Below are positions 1 to 8,539 of a stretch of DNA of 64,000 nucleotides, piece after piece. Origin of the DNA: Frankineae bacterium MT45 (GTDB lineage: Bacteria; Actinomycetota; Actinomycetes; Mycobacteriales; Jatrophihabitantaceae); assembly GCA_900100325.1 (NCBI GenBank), contig LT629697.1:1178001-1242000 (forward strand), written 5' to 3'. The stretch's first letter is position 1, and every line of letters begins with the position of its first letter. The translations under genes were made by a program, and so were the position numbers. A model generated the notes under the pieces. That model saw nothing but the letters and a program-made list of their open reading frames with translations. It made no database searches and was not told the DNA's origin.

Positions 1-1
1 G

Positions 2-196
2 GCCGTGCTGCCGGCGCGGGCAGTGGCCCAGCGGGTCGTGGAGCTGGGGATGCGACGCGGGGTCGGACCGGCGCTGGAGATCGCCCGGGCCGAACACGCG
101 CCGCTAACCACCAAGCAGCCGGGACCGAAAGTAACGTCACCGGAGGCGACCGAAGAATCAGCGGGCGTCGTCGCGGCGGAACGGGATGACCTATGA
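2..196 (+). CDS. C-terminal end of an unrecognised protein (partial, runs in from the left edge)
   Basis: The frame is open from the window edge and closes with a TGA that overlaps the ATG of the next gene (ATGA at 193-196), so the two are probably translationally coupled. About 64 residues are visible. The first half is Ala/Arg-rich and may be helical (LPARAVAQRVVELGMRRG); the last 30 residues look like a disordered tail (PGPKVTSPEATEE). I do not recognise the family. The coupling suggests it works with the downstream carboxymuconolactone-decarboxylase-family protein, possibly as an oxidoreductase partner, but that is a guess. Confidence 0.5.
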   Translation, partial: AVLPARAVAQRVVELGMRRGVGPALEIARAEHAPLTTKQPGPKVTSPEATEESAGVVAAERDDL

Positions 197-753
197 CTAG
201 TGAAGTGGCTCGAATTGCCCCGGGTGATCGGCATGACCTGGGGCTGCTCAACTCGGTGATCACCAAGGTGGGCGCTCGCTATATGAAGGCCCGCTCGGCC
301 AACCTATTCACGACAATGGGGCGCAATCGCAAACTGTTCCGAGTCTGGCTGCGCTTCGGGTCGGCAATGATGCCGCGGGGAACGCTTCCCCGGCGCGACA
401 CCGAGTTGATGATTCTGCGCGTGGCTTATCTGCGCTCGTGCACCTACGAATTCACCCATCATGAACGTATTGGTCGCTCGATCGGATTGACTGATGACGA
501 CATCGCCGATATAACGCATGGCCCGACCGCCACCCGATGGACTGACCGCGAACGCACTATTCTGCGCGCGGTCGACTCGATTCACCAGACGCGCGATATC
601 AGCGACGAGCTCTGGTCCGAACTCGCCGGGTATCTCTCCGAATCGGATCTGATCGAGGTCTGCCTGCTGATCACGCACTACGAGATGCTGGCGACGTTCA
701 TCTCGACGCTTCGCATACAGGACGACACGTTCATGACAACCGGCCGCAAGTAG
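193..753 (+). CDS. Carboxymuconolactone decarboxylase (CMD/AhpD-like) family protein
   Basis: This 186-residue protein reads like the all-helical CMD family, which includes gamma-carboxymuconolactone decarboxylase and AhpD-type alkylhydroperoxidases. The central segment LPRRDTELMILRVAYL followed by CTYEFTHHERIG matches the family core, where a Cys or Glu and a His normally lie near the active site. Only one Cys is seen there (CTYE...HH), not the CxxC of AhpD, so a peroxidase role is not supported. It starts on the ATG overlapping the previous stop. The chemistry and substrate cannot be assigned. A strong hairpin follows at 812-851. Confidence 0.75.
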   Translation: MTSEVARIAPGDRHDLGLLNSVITKVGARYMKARSANLFTTMGRNRKLFRVWLRFGSAMMPRGTLPRRDTELMILRVAYLRSCTYEFTHHERIGRSIGLTDDDIADITHGPTATRWTDRERTILRAVDSIHQTRDISDELWSELAGYLSESDLIEVCLLITHYEMLATFISTLRIQDDTFMTTGRK

Positions 754-811
754 GCGCAGCAGCGGTGCTGGCTCGGCGGCAGGTCGCTGCGCCTAACCGC
801 CCGTGAATAGC

Positions 812-851
812 AGAACGGCCCCGGACATCGCAGCGATGTCGGGGCCGTTCT
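812..851. terminator. Bidirectional intrinsic terminator
   Basis: The arms AGAACGGCCCCG and CGGGGCCGTTCT extend through GACATCGC/GCGATGTC with one bulged G, giving a stem close to 18 bp. It lies between two convergent genes (CMD family on plus, cspA-like on minus), so it probably terminates both. Confidence 0.75.
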
Positions 852-866
852 ACCTCTTGGCGTGGA

Positions 867-1067
867 TTAGACGACGCGAACTGATTCCGCCTGCGGGCCC
901 TTTGGCCCCTGGGCAACCTCGAACTCGACGCGCTGATTCTCGTCGAGCGAGCGGTAGCCGTCGGACTCAATTGCCGAGTAGTGGACGAATACGTCCTGTC
1001 CGTCGTCTACGGCGATGAAGCCGTATCCCTTTTCGTTGTTGAACCATTTAACGGTGCCCTGTGCCAC
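867..1067 (-). CDS. cspA: Cold-shock protein, CspA type
   Basis: A 66-residue single cold-shock domain (OB fold) that binds single-stranded RNA and DNA. RNP1 is visible as KGYGFI and RNP2 as DVFVHYSAI, after the N-terminal GTVKWFN. An upstream in-frame GTG at 1073 would add two residues. AAGGAG overlaps that codon but sits at ideal distance (5 nt) from the GTG at 1067, giving the typical MAQGTVKWF start, so 1067 is preferred. The gene is monocistronic and ends at the 812-851 hairpin. The long gene-free stretch upstream (1068-1558) leaves room for the extended 5' leader common in cold-shock genes. Confidence 0.93.
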   Translation of the reverse strand: MAQGTVKWFNNEKGYGFIAVDDGQDVFVHYSAIESDGYRSLDENQRVEFEVAQGPKGPQAESVRVV

Positions 1068-1558
1068 GTGCACTCCTTGCTAGGGGCCTAGCCGGAGCGC
1101 ACACTTCGTGAGCCCCGGGGTCTTCGTTCTTCGGTCCCGCTTTCACTTCGTGCACGTCTACACCGGGGGGCGAGTAAGCGCTTTCGCGGTGCGTCCGTCG
1201 TACTTGGTTTCGCTGAAACTTTGTAACAATGACCGGCCCGGACGCTACACGGACGCCGACTAAAGGTCCAGACTTTCGCCGATTCCCCGAATGGCGTATT
1301 TACATCGACCCGTGTCATTCCTACGCGGCTGGATGACGACCGGGGCCGATGTGTTCATGCCGGCTTCCGGATTGCTGACCGCGGAAGTCCTTGTCGCAGC
1401 GGCATTTTCGTCGCCCAGTGTGGCGCCGTCCGGGCACCATTGCCCGCCATTGGAGCGCGCACGCCGACCCGGCCGCGCAGCGTGCGAATACGAAGCGGTT
1501 CGTGTCGTAAAGGCCCCGCACGGTGACCGGAAGGCCCCGCGGAAGCTGATCGGACCGA
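1068..1558. other. Gene-free stretch of about 490 bp upstream of the cspA-like gene
   Basis: This lies between the cspA-like start (minus) and the end of the XPB helicase (minus). Short open frames cross it on both strands, but none has a ribosome site, a recognisable motif or convincing codon bias. A candidate -10 for the minus strand, TAGCGT, lies near 1243-1248 and would give a leader of roughly 170 nt. A decamer AAGGCCCCGC is repeated near 1511 and 1531. I see no RNA gene or mobile element. Confidence 0.5.
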
Positions 1559-3217
1559 CTACAGCGGGCGGAGCAGGTCGTCGGCGTCGACGATGGTGTA
1601 GGCGTACCCCTGCTCAGCCAGGAAGCGCTGCCGGTGGGCGGCGTACTCGGCGTCCAGGGTGTCGCGGGCGATCACCGTGTAGAAGTGCGCCTGCCGTCCG
1701 TCGGACTTCGGCCGGAGTACCCGTCCGAGGCGCTGCGCCTCCTCCTGCCGGGAACCGAAGGTGCCTGAGATCTGCACCGCCACCGACGCTTCGGGAAGGT
1801 CGATCGAGAAGTTGGCGACCTTGCTCACCACCAGAACCCGCAGCTCGCCCCGGCGGAACTCGTCGAAGAGCCGCTCCCGCTCCTTGTTGGGCGTCGACCC
1901 CTGAATGATCGGCACGTCGCCGAGGGCCTCGGCGACGTCGTCGAGCTGATCCAGATAGGCACCGATGACGAGAACCTGGTCGTCGGGGTGCTGGTCGACG
2001 ATCGTGGCGATCACCGGGAGCTTGGTGCGGGCCGTAGCGGCCAGCTTGTAGCGCTCCTCGGGCTCGGCGGTGGCGTAGGCCATCCGCTCGGCGTCGGTGA
2101 GGGTCACCCGGACCTCGGTGCAGTCGGCCGGGGCGATCCACCCCGAGTTCTCCAGGTCCTTCCACGGCGCGTCGTAGCGTTTCGGGCCGATGAGAGAGAA
2201 GACGTCGGACTCGCGGCCATCCTCGCGGATCAGGGTGGCCGTCAGCCCGAGACGGCGGCGCGACTGCAGATCGGCGGTGAGGCGGAAGATCGGCGCCGGG
2301 AGGAGGTGCACCTCGTCGTAGATGATGAGGCCCCAGTCGCGGCTGTCGAAGAGCTCCAGGTGGCGGTACTCGCCCTTACGCCGCGTCGTCATCACCTGAT
2401 ATGTGGCGATGGTGACCGGGCGGATCTCCTTACGCTCGCCGGAGTACTCGCCGATCTCCTCCTCGGTGAGCGAGGTGCGGGCGATGAGCTCACGCTTCCA
2501 CTGCCGGCCGGAGACGGTGTTGGTGACCAGGATCAGCGTGGTCGCCCCGGCCTGGGCCATCGCCGCCGCCCCGACGAGCGTCTTGCCGGCGCCACACGGG
2601 AGGACGACGACACCCGACCCGCCGGCCCAGAACGACTCCACCGCCATCTGCTGGTAGTCACGGAGCACCCACCCGTCGGGCTCCAGCGCGATCGCGTGGG
2701 CCTCGCCGTCGACGTAGCCGGCCAGGTCCTCCGCCGGCCAACCGGCCTTGAGCAGGCCCTGCTTCAGCCGGCCGCGCTCGGACGGGTGCACCGCGACGGT
2801 GTCATCGTCGATGCGGGCGCCGAGCATCGGGGCGATCTTCTTCTGGCGCAGGATCTCTTCGAGTACGGCGCGGTCCTTGGCGATCAGCACGAGGCCGTTC
2901 ACCGGGTCCTTCACCAGCTGCAGACGGCCGTAGCGGTCCATCGTGTCGGCGACGTCGACCAGCAGCGCGTGCGGCACCGCGTAGCGGGAGTAGCGGACCA
3001 GGGCGTCGACGACCTGCTCGGCGTCGTGCCCGGCGGCGCGCGCGTTCCAGAGGCCGAGCGGCGTGAGGCGGTAGGTGTGGACGTGCTCCGGCGAGCGCTC
3101 CAGCTCAGCGAACGGGGCGATCGCCGCGCGGGCCTCCTGGGCCTGCGGGTGATCGATCTCCAGGAGCAGGGTCTTGTCCGACTGAACGATGAGCGGGCCG
3201 TCTGTCACTCGGACCAT
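1559..3217 (-). CDS. DNA repair helicase of the XPB/Ssl2 type
   Basis: A superfamily 2 helicase of about 552 residues, orthologous in appearance to M. tuberculosis Rv0861c (ercc3/XPB). Walker A is PCGAGKT near residue 207-213 and Walker B is DEVH near 301-304. Motif III is LTATL, and the C-terminal RecA lobe carries the QRLGRVLRPK segment (motif VI). The N-terminal third (damage-recognition-like region) is intact. Family members are ATP-driven 3'-5' DNA helicases linked to repair. The frame extends to a TTG at 3238, but the ATG at 3217 (MVRVTDG), with AGGG upstream, is the likelier start. The next gene upstream on the same strand is the helicase-associated protein usually found beside it. Confidence 0.93.
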   Translation of the reverse strand: MVRVTDGPLIVQSDKTLLLEIDHPQAQEARAAIAPFAELERSPEHVHTYRLTPLGLWNARAAGHDAEQVVDALVRYSRYAVPHALLVDVADTMDRYGRLQLVKDPVNGLVLIAKDRAVLEEILRQKKIAPMLGARIDDDTVAVHPSERGRLKQGLLKAGWPAEDLAGYVDGEAHAIALEPDGWVLRDYQQMAVESFWAGGSGVVVLPCGAGKTLVGAAAMAQAGATTLILVTNTVSGRQWKRELIARTSLTEEEIGEYSGERKEIRPVTIATYQVMTTRRKGEYRHLELFDSRDWGLIIYDEVHLLPAPIFRLTADLQSRRRLGLTATLIREDGRESDVFSLIGPKRYDAPWKDLENSGWIAPADCTEVRVTLTDAERMAYATAEPEERYKLAATARTKLPVIATIVDQHPDDQVLVIGAYLDQLDDVAEALGDVPIIQGSTPNKERERLFDEFRRGELRVLVVSKVANFSIDLPEASVAVQISGTFGSRQEEAQRLGRVLRPKSDGRQAHFYTVIARDTLDAEYAAHRQRFLAEQGYAYTIVDADDLLRPL

Positions 3218-3292
3218 TATCCATTGCCCTACTGACAAGCGGTCGCGCGATCGCTGCGCTCTCGGCGAACCGCCGCCAGCGCGTCGGCGTCA

Positions 3293-5698
3293 TCAGCCGG
3301 TCGGCTCGACCACGCTCACGCCGGTGATGTGGTGCAGGGCGAAGGCGTCCAGCAGGCCGGTGTCGGTGTCGTGGCCGCGTAGTGTCCCGCCGGCCATCGA
3401 GATGGGGACGATGGTGTGCTGCGATGCGGTGCCGTGGGTGTCGACGTAGCCGACCCAGACGGTGTCGCCGGCGCGGATCGCGTTGCGGAGAAGTTCCAGA
3501 GTCGCTGCGGTGGTGACGCCGGGGATGCGCTGACCGGTCGGCTGCACCCGTCGGGTCACCTCGGCCAGCGTGTCACCCGAGCGCAGCCGCCGCACCAGTT
3601 CCTGCCGGTGCACGTCGGTGGTCGTCGACGTCCGGGCCCGGGCCCCACGCACCGGGCGAGCCGGAGCACGGGGCTGCTCGCGGGTGAGGTTGAGGACGGC
3701 GCCGTCGGCCGCCTCGCCTGACGGCGCGTAGCCGGCGCCGCGGAGGAGTTCGAGGACCTTCGCGACTGGGGCCGAGGAGATGACCACGGTGGGGGCGAGG
3801 CGGCGCAGCTCCAGCGACTCCAGGTTCGAGTCGAGGAGCACCCGGGCCAGCAGGGATTCGTCGTCGCAGCGCAGGTAGGACGTGGCCGTGCCGGTGCGGA
3901 GCACGCCGTGGCGACGGGTGACGTCGTCGATGAGGTAGGAGAGCCCCTGCGGGACCGGGGTGCGCGAGTGGCTCCGGAAGAACTCGGCCAACTCGGCGCT
4001 GGTGCGGCCGGCGTCCAGCGCGCGGCGCAGGGTCGCCTCGGTGATGCGGTAGACGCTGGCCCCGCCGGAGGACTCCAGGTCGGCCGCCTCGCTGAGGGCC
4101 TGGGCGAGCTCCGGCGTCGGCGGCCCGGGGACGACGGCGGTGAGATCAGGTTGGAGCAGGAACTCGCCGATCGGCTTGGGGAGGGCGATCACCAGCGCCG
4201 CATTCGCATCCGCCGGAGCGCCGTCGAGGAGCGCCCGGCCGAAGTGGGTGAGGCCGCCGGCCCCGGTGAATCCGAGGAGTTCGGCCTCGGCCAGCACCGC
4301 CTCGGCGATGCTGCGCTGGCCGGCGGCGCGCCGGGGCGCGAGCCAGCTAAGCCGGGTGAGTACCTCGGTCGGGGAGTTCGGGGCCGATCGGTCGGGCAGC
4401 TCGGCCAGTACGGCCAGCGTCGAGCGGCGTACCGAGATGACGGTGCCCCGCTCGACGTCCGGGCCGAGGGCTGAGATCAACCGCTCCCGCTCATCGCGCT
4501 GATTGATGAGACTGGGCTGCCGGCTCATCCCGAGCCAGGCCGAGGCCAGCGCCACCCAGCGCTGCGAGGTCTCCCGGTTCAACCAGTGATCGAACTCGGT
4601 GGTCGGGAGGTAGGACGGGCTGATGGCGCTGGTGCTTCCGACGAGCCCGGCGGCCGCCGCCACCTCGATGATCAGCGCCGCCACCTCCTCCGAGACGTCC
4701 AGATCGCGGGCCGTCCGCCGGAGCTCGCGGGTCCCGACGCCTCCCGCGCGGAGCATCGACGGGGCATGACGACTCCAGCTGGCGGCCAGCCGCTCGACCA
4801 GACGCAGGGTCTCCAGCACCGCGGTGCCGGCCAGGCGATCCAGCTCGCCGGGCGCCCGCTCGGTCACCTCGAGCGGCGGCGGAGTCGTCGCCAGCTCCTG
4901 CTCCAGGATGCCGCCGCGCAGGGCCAGCCCGACCTCACGGGGCAGCTCCACCGTCTGGATATCGATCGGCACCAGCAGCCCCCGAGCGATGAGGCGATGC
5001 GGTGGGCTCGCCGCGTCCGAGATCTCGGCCGGCGTGAAGGCGTTGCGGACCACCCCGACCGGCGGCCCGCCGGCCAGCCGGGCGAGTACCTCACGCTCGG
5101 CCGGGCCGCAGTCGGCCAGCACGGCGGCCACCCGCTCGGGGTCGCTGAGCGCGTCGCGGATGGCCAGGCCCGACACCGGCTGGGTGGCCGGTGGCAGGTC
5201 GAGGCTGCGCAGGACCGGGGCCAGAAGCACGTCGGAGACGGTCCGCAGCAGCACTCCTAACGGTCGCCCCAGGCCGGCCGGGTAGGGACCGACGGCGTCG
5301 GTGACGCTAGCGACCAGGCGCAGCCGGTCGTCCTCGCCCCAGATCAGGGACAGGTCACGGAGTGTCTGCAGGGCCGGCGTCGGGTCGGTTCCGTTGAGCA
5401 GTTTCGCGGTGGCCGTCGCGCTGGCGTGGTCCTCGGGGGACGCGCTCAGCACCGCTGCTTCGAGCACCCGCAGCGTGAAGGCGTCGAGTTGGTCGACGGC
5501 GCGCTGGACGGAGGAGCGGACGCTCAGCCGGCTGGCCAGCGTGGCCAGGTCACCCGGTGCGGGCAGGGCAAGGTCGGGGCGTCGGCGCAGCAACTCGGTG
5601 AGCTGCTCGTCGGTGCGCCGGCGCAGCCACTCGGTGAGAGTGGCGGGCGGCTTGGCGGCGGCGTCAGCGTCAGGGGTATGCGCTGCGCTAGGTGCCAT
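3293..5698 (-). CDS. Helicase-associated protein (Rv0862c-like, XPB-domain-containing)
   Basis: An 801-residue protein typical of the large actinobacterial partner gene encoded next to the XPB helicase (M. tuberculosis Rv0862c). The N terminus LTEWLRRRTDEQLTELLRRRPDL is followed by long helical, winged-helix-like segments. The C-terminal part (VPQGLSYLIDDVTRRHG and later) resembles the helicase C-terminal domain-3 family. No Walker A or DEAD-type motif is present, so it is not itself a helicase. It ends 75 nt before the XPB start, on the same strand, consistent with one transcript. The function is inferred from neighbourhood only: it may modulate or load the helicase. Confidence 0.85.
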   Translation of the reverse strand: MAPSAAHTPDADAAAKPPATLTEWLRRRTDEQLTELLRRRPDLALPAPGDLATLASRLSVRSSVQRAVDQLDAFTLRVLEAAVLSASPEDHASATATAKLLNGTDPTPALQTLRDLSLIWGEDDRLRLVASVTDAVGPYPAGLGRPLGVLLRTVSDVLLAPVLRSLDLPPATQPVSGLAIRDALSDPERVAAVLADCGPAEREVLARLAGGPPVGVVRNAFTPAEISDAASPPHRLIARGLLVPIDIQTVELPREVGLALRGGILEQELATTPPPLEVTERAPGELDRLAGTAVLETLRLVERLAASWSRHAPSMLRAGGVGTRELRRTARDLDVSEEVAALIIEVAAAAGLVGSTSAISPSYLPTTEFDHWLNRETSQRWVALASAWLGMSRQPSLINQRDERERLISALGPDVERGTVISVRRSTLAVLAELPDRSAPNSPTEVLTRLSWLAPRRAAGQRSIAEAVLAEAELLGFTGAGGLTHFGRALLDGAPADANAALVIALPKPIGEFLLQPDLTAVVPGPPTPELAQALSEAADLESSGGASVYRITEATLRRALDAGRTSAELAEFFRSHSRTPVPQGLSYLIDDVTRRHGVLRTGTATSYLRCDDESLLARVLLDSNLESLELRRLAPTVVISSAPVAKVLELLRGAGYAPSGEAADGAVLNLTREQPRAPARPVRGARARTSTTTDVHRQELVRRLRSGDTLAEVTRRVQPTGQRIPGVTTAATLELLRNAIRAGDTVWVGYVDTHGTASQHTIVPISMAGGTLRGHDTDTGLLDAFALHHITGVSVVEPTG

Positions 5699-5718
5699 GC
5701 GGAGCTGCGGTCGGTCGC

Positions 5719-5928
5719 TCAGTTAGCCGGGTCGTCGACGGGCAGGTGCGGCCGGTTGGCGCGGGTCGGATGGGTGTAGTGGATCTTGTCCAGCGGCAGC
5801 GGGAAGACCACGTCGTCACCGAACGGGGACATCGCCCCCGCCGAGTTGGAGGCGAACTCATCGACGTGGAATTCGGCGTCCTGATCGATGAGGAACGGCT
5901 GGACTGTCTTCTTGCTGCTTCCGGCCAT
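5719..5928 (-). CDS. Small actinobacterial-type hypothetical protein
   Basis: A 69-residue acidic/aromatic protein with no membrane segment or signal peptide. It contains FLIDQDAEFHVDEFASNS and a Pro/His-rich C terminus (YTHPTRANRPHLPVDDP). AAGGAG sits 8 nt before the ATG, so translation is well supported. It lies 20 nt upstream of the helicase-associated gene on the same strand and is probably the first gene of the transcript leading to the XPB helicase. The family is not recognised. A small gene (Rv0863) also lies near ercc3 in mycobacteria, but homology is not claimed. Confidence 0.75.
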   Translation of the reverse strand: MAGSSKKTVQPFLIDQDAEFHVDEFASNSAGAMSPFGDDVVFPLPLDKIHYTHPTRANRPHLPVDDPAN

Positions 5929-6027
5929 CGCGGCTGCTCCTTAGCGTTATGAAGGCAAGCGTTCAGTCTGCCATGTCACGGTGTCAGAGTGGTAAGCGGC
6001 GCGAACTCAGGCGCAGTGCCGAGTAAT

Positions 6028-7014
6028 TCAGTGCCGGGCAATGCGCAACGAGGTCGGCGACCCGACGCTGAGGCTGGCCTGGCCGCCAATCGGCAGCGTC
6101 AGCTGCGGAGAGGTATGGCCGAAGTCGGCGTTGGCCAACACCGGCTTGCCGCGCAGCGCCGGCTGCCTGGCGATGATCTCGCTCAGCTGCGACCGGGTAA
6201 CCGCGCTTGACTGCTGGAATCGCCCGATCACCAGGCCGCGGACCCCGGCGGCGTCCGGCAGCTGCAGCAGCGAGGTCAGATCGCGGGCGAACGTCGGCCC
6301 GTTGCTCTCCAGGTCATCCTCGAGCATCAACAGCGCACCCTCGAGGGACGGCATCGACGCGCCGCCCTGCAGCAGGTTCAGGGTGCAGAGATTCCCGCCG
6401 ACGATCCGCCCCGACGCCTGCCCGGGCTGCAGCTCCCACCAGCCGTCGCCGCCCAGCACGTCACGGTGATCCTGATCCAGGAACCACAGGTCGTCGGTCC
6501 AGGCCTCGGCCGGGAACACCTCGATCGGTTCGTCGTCGAAGAGGGCCGCACGAAACCAGCGCAGGGTCTGGTCGAAGTGTTCCGTCATGCCGAAGCTCGA
6601 CCAATGCGGGCCGCTGTAGGTGACCAGCCCGGTGCGGGCCAGGATCGCGTTGTTCAGCGCCGTGATGTCGGAGTAACCGCAGAAGATCTTCGGGTTGGCG
6701 GCGATGAGGGGCCAGTCAACGTACGGCAGCAATTCGTTGCAGTTGAAGCCGCCGATGACGGTGAGGATGGCGTGTACGTCCGGGTCGGCGAAGGCCGCGT
6801 GCAGGTCCTGGATGCGCGACTCGATCGACGATGATTCGAATCCGTCCCGTTCGTCGACGTGTTCGCCGTAGGAGAGACGCAGCCCGAGGTCGGCGAAGCG
6901 GGCATCGATGACCGCACTGTGATCGTGCTCGTTGACCAGCGCCCGGGACCGGGACGGGGCGATGACCCGGACGTGGTCGCCCGGGCGCAGCTTCGGCGGG
7001 AAGACGAGCTCCAT
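6028..7014 (-). CDS. S66 family peptidase (LD-carboxypeptidase / MccF-like)
   Basis: A 328-residue serine peptidase-like protein. S66 enzymes use a Ser-Glu-His triad, and all three elements are visible: the nucleophile-elbow Ser115 in GYSDIT, Glu232 in LMLEDDLES, and His300 in DFGHTSPQ. Family members either trim L,D-peptide bonds of murein tetrapeptides (LdcA) or cleave microcin C-type peptide nucleotides (MccF). The sequence alone does not decide between them. There is no signal peptide, so it is cytoplasmic, which fits peptidoglycan recycling or self-immunity. TATCGT lies 7 nt before the ATG with no Shine-Dalgarno, suggesting a leaderless mRNA. Confidence 0.88.
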   Translation of the reverse strand: MELVFPPKLRPGDHVRVIAPSRSRALVNEHDHSAVIDARFADLGLRLSYGEHVDERDGFESSSIESRIQDLHAAFADPDVHAILTVIGGFNCNELLPYVDWPLIAANPKIFCGYSDITALNNAILARTGLVTYSGPHWSSFGMTEHFDQTLRWFRAALFDDEPIEVFPAEAWTDDLWFLDQDHRDVLGGDGWWELQPGQASGRIVGGNLCTLNLLQGGASMPSLEGALLMLEDDLESNGPTFARDLTSLLQLPDAAGVRGLVIGRFQQSSAVTRSQLSEIIARQPALRGKPVLANADFGHTSPQLTLPIGGQASLSVGSPTSLRIARH

Positions 7015-7021
7015 ACCGGTG

Positions 7022-7027
7022 ACGATA
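7022..7027 (-). promoter_or_regulatory. Candidate -10 box of the S66 peptidase gene (leaderless)
   Basis: TATCGT on the minus strand ends exactly 7 nt before the ATG at 7014, which would place the transcription start at or next to the start codon. No -35 was confidently identified. Confidence 0.45.
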
Positions 7028-7053
7028 GTTCGGCCGGAGCCCGACCGGCCGCC

Positions 7054-7989
7054 TCAGAGCAGGCGGTCGGTCCGGCCGGGGACGAGCTGGGCATTGCGGG
7101 CGCCCTGCGCGGCGCTGAGGCGGGAGACGACCGCCATCATCAGCAGCCCGGCGATCAGCCAGAGGACCGCGCTGGCCAAGGCGATCTGGGCATGTGTCGT
7201 CAAGGAGTCGAGGTCGTGGCTGTCAGCACCACGCGCGGCGAAGCTGGCGACGTTGCCGAGGACCCAGGCGGCCCACCAGGCTCGGATGACGCTCACCGAC
7301 CGCAAGCCGCGCGGGCCTTGTTCACTGGCCAATTGAGCGTCCACCACGATCGTGTACGGGATCCAGAGGCAGGCCACCGGTATGAACCAGCCGCCGATGC
7401 TCCAGGCGGGGGAGCGACCCTGTGGATGGCCGCCGTAGCTGCCGGCGTTGATCCGGGCTCGATAGAGCCAGATGATCGTCACGACGCCGGTGGCGATGAG
7501 AAGCAGGATCCGGAAGCCGGTCACCATCGCCACGAACGAGTCCGCGGTCTTGGCGGTATCTATGTTCACCGACGCGGGATCGGTGCGGATGGCGGAGAGC
7601 AGGCGTAGTTCGTTCAACCACGCCGCCACAAGCGCCGCCGAGACGACGCTCGTGATGACCAGCAAGGCGCGAAGTGCCGTCGCCAGCCCGGCTAACGACT
7701 GGCGCTGGGTGACGGCGGCGTACTCCACGGGATAGCCAGACGTATAGGCCGGCGGATAGGCGGCCGGATAGGCCGACGCGTACTGCGGCGGGTAGGGCTG
7801 GCCCGGGTACGGCTGGCCCGCGTAGGGCTGGGCCGGGTAGGGCTGGGCCGGGTAGGCCTGCGTGGCGTGCTGCACTGGCTCGTACGGAGGCGGCGGGTAC
7901 TGAGGTGCGCCGTACTGCGGCGGCGGGTACTGCGCGGGCTGGTACTGCCGCGCGGCGGAATCCGGCAGATTCGGGTCGGAGAACGTCAT
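7054..7989 (-). CDS. DUF4328 membrane protein with Pro/Tyr-rich N-terminal tail
   Basis: A 311-residue protein with two parts. Residues about 14-80 are a low-complexity tail of repeated QPYPAQPYPGQPYP-like units; the matching DNA (7770-7870) shows 15-bp near-repeats. The rest carries about four hydrophobic segments (LRALLVITSVVSAALVAAWL; FRILLLIATGVVTIIWLYRA; IGGWFIPVACLWIPYTIV; AQIALASAVLWLIAGLLMM) with the tryptophan-rich pattern of DUF4328. AAGGAAGG lies just upstream of the ATG. The function is unknown. The cytoplasmic Pro/Tyr tail resembles interaction tails found on actinobacterial membrane proteins. Confidence 0.82.
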   Translation of the reverse strand: MTFSDPNLPDSAARQYQPAQYPPPQYGAPQYPPPPYEPVQHATQAYPAQPYPAQPYAGQPYPGQPYPPQYASAYPAAYPPAYTSGYPVEYAAVTQRQSLAGLATALRALLVITSVVSAALVAAWLNELRLLSAIRTDPASVNIDTAKTADSFVAMVTGFRILLLIATGVVTIIWLYRARINAGSYGGHPQGRSPAWSIGGWFIPVACLWIPYTIVVDAQLASEQGPRGLRSVSVIRAWWAAWVLGNVASFAARGADSHDLDSLTTHAQIALASAVLWLIAGLLMMAVVSRLSAAQGARNAQLVPGRTDRLL

Positions 7990-8053
7990 GGTGCCTTCCT
8001 TGGCCTGTACCGCGCTGATGTGCAGCGAGTATCTCTAGCCGCAGCCGCGTTGG

Positions 8054-8368
8054 CTATTCGGCGAGGTCGCGGGCGGCCTGCCGGGCCGCGGCGCGTCCGC
8101 TGCGCCAGGTGCTGACCACCGCCGTGACCAGTCCGGCCGGGGCGAGGAGGCAGGCCAGGTTCAGCCAGAGCGGGCGGTCGGTGACGCCGAAGAAGAACGG
8201 GATCACGTTGATGACGATGAAGAGGACGCCGACCGCGAAGAGCGCCAGGCCGACTCGCATGCCCCGCGAGAGCGGCCGGACCGGCTGCGGTTCGCCGGAG
8301 GGTCCCGCCGGCGAAGAAGTCGGCACGGAGCCAGGAACGGCGGAAGATGAGGAGGCCACGACGTCCAT
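8054..8368 (-). CDS. Small two-helix membrane protein of unknown function
   Basis: A 104-residue protein with a disordered Ser/Pro/Ala N terminus (about residues 1-30). Two transmembrane helices follow (VGLALFAVGVLFIVINVIPFFFG and LWLNLACLLAPAGLVTAVVSTW), and the tail is basic (RSGRAAARQAARDLAE). It is divergent from cspB. A small membrane-protein gene also precedes cspB in mycobacteria, so the neighbourhood appears conserved, but I cannot name the family. Confidence 0.65.
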   Translation of the reverse strand: MDVVASSSSAVPGSVPTSSPAGPSGEPQPVRPLSRGMRVGLALFAVGVLFIVINVIPFFFGVTDRPLWLNLACLLAPAGLVTAVVSTWRSGRAAARQAARDLAE

Positions 8369-8438
8369 TATCGGGCTTACGCTTAGAGCCGACTAACTGT
8401 GGTGTCTTTTCCGGTATGGACCAGTAGCCTGTACCTAG

Positions 8439-8467
8439 TCGAAGGTACCGCGACGCGGTGCCTTCGA
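8439..8467. repeat. 29-nt near-perfect palindrome upstream of cspB
   Basis: The 14-nt arms TCGAAGGTACCGCG and CGCGGTGCCTTCGA flank a single A and differ at one position, which would be a G-U pair in RNA. It starts about 100 nt before the cspB GTG and just downstream of a TAGCCT hexamer (8425-8430). It could be an operator or the 5' hairpin of the cspB mRNA. Confidence 0.6.
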
Positions 8468-8539
8468 TCTGTGCGTGAGGGATCGGCGCAGATCGCGTGA
8501 TCCGTGAGTTCGACGAAGTTCGATGTAGAGGAGTCCGGC

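Noticed and set aside
1291-1558. Open frames on both strands in the gap upstream of the cspA-like gene
   Set aside because: They lack ribosome sites and recognisable motifs, and the plus-strand frame continues antisense into the helicase gene.
1988-3235. 415-codon open frame opposite the XPB helicase
   Set aside because: It is antisense to a strongly conserved helicase and shows no motif or ribosome site.
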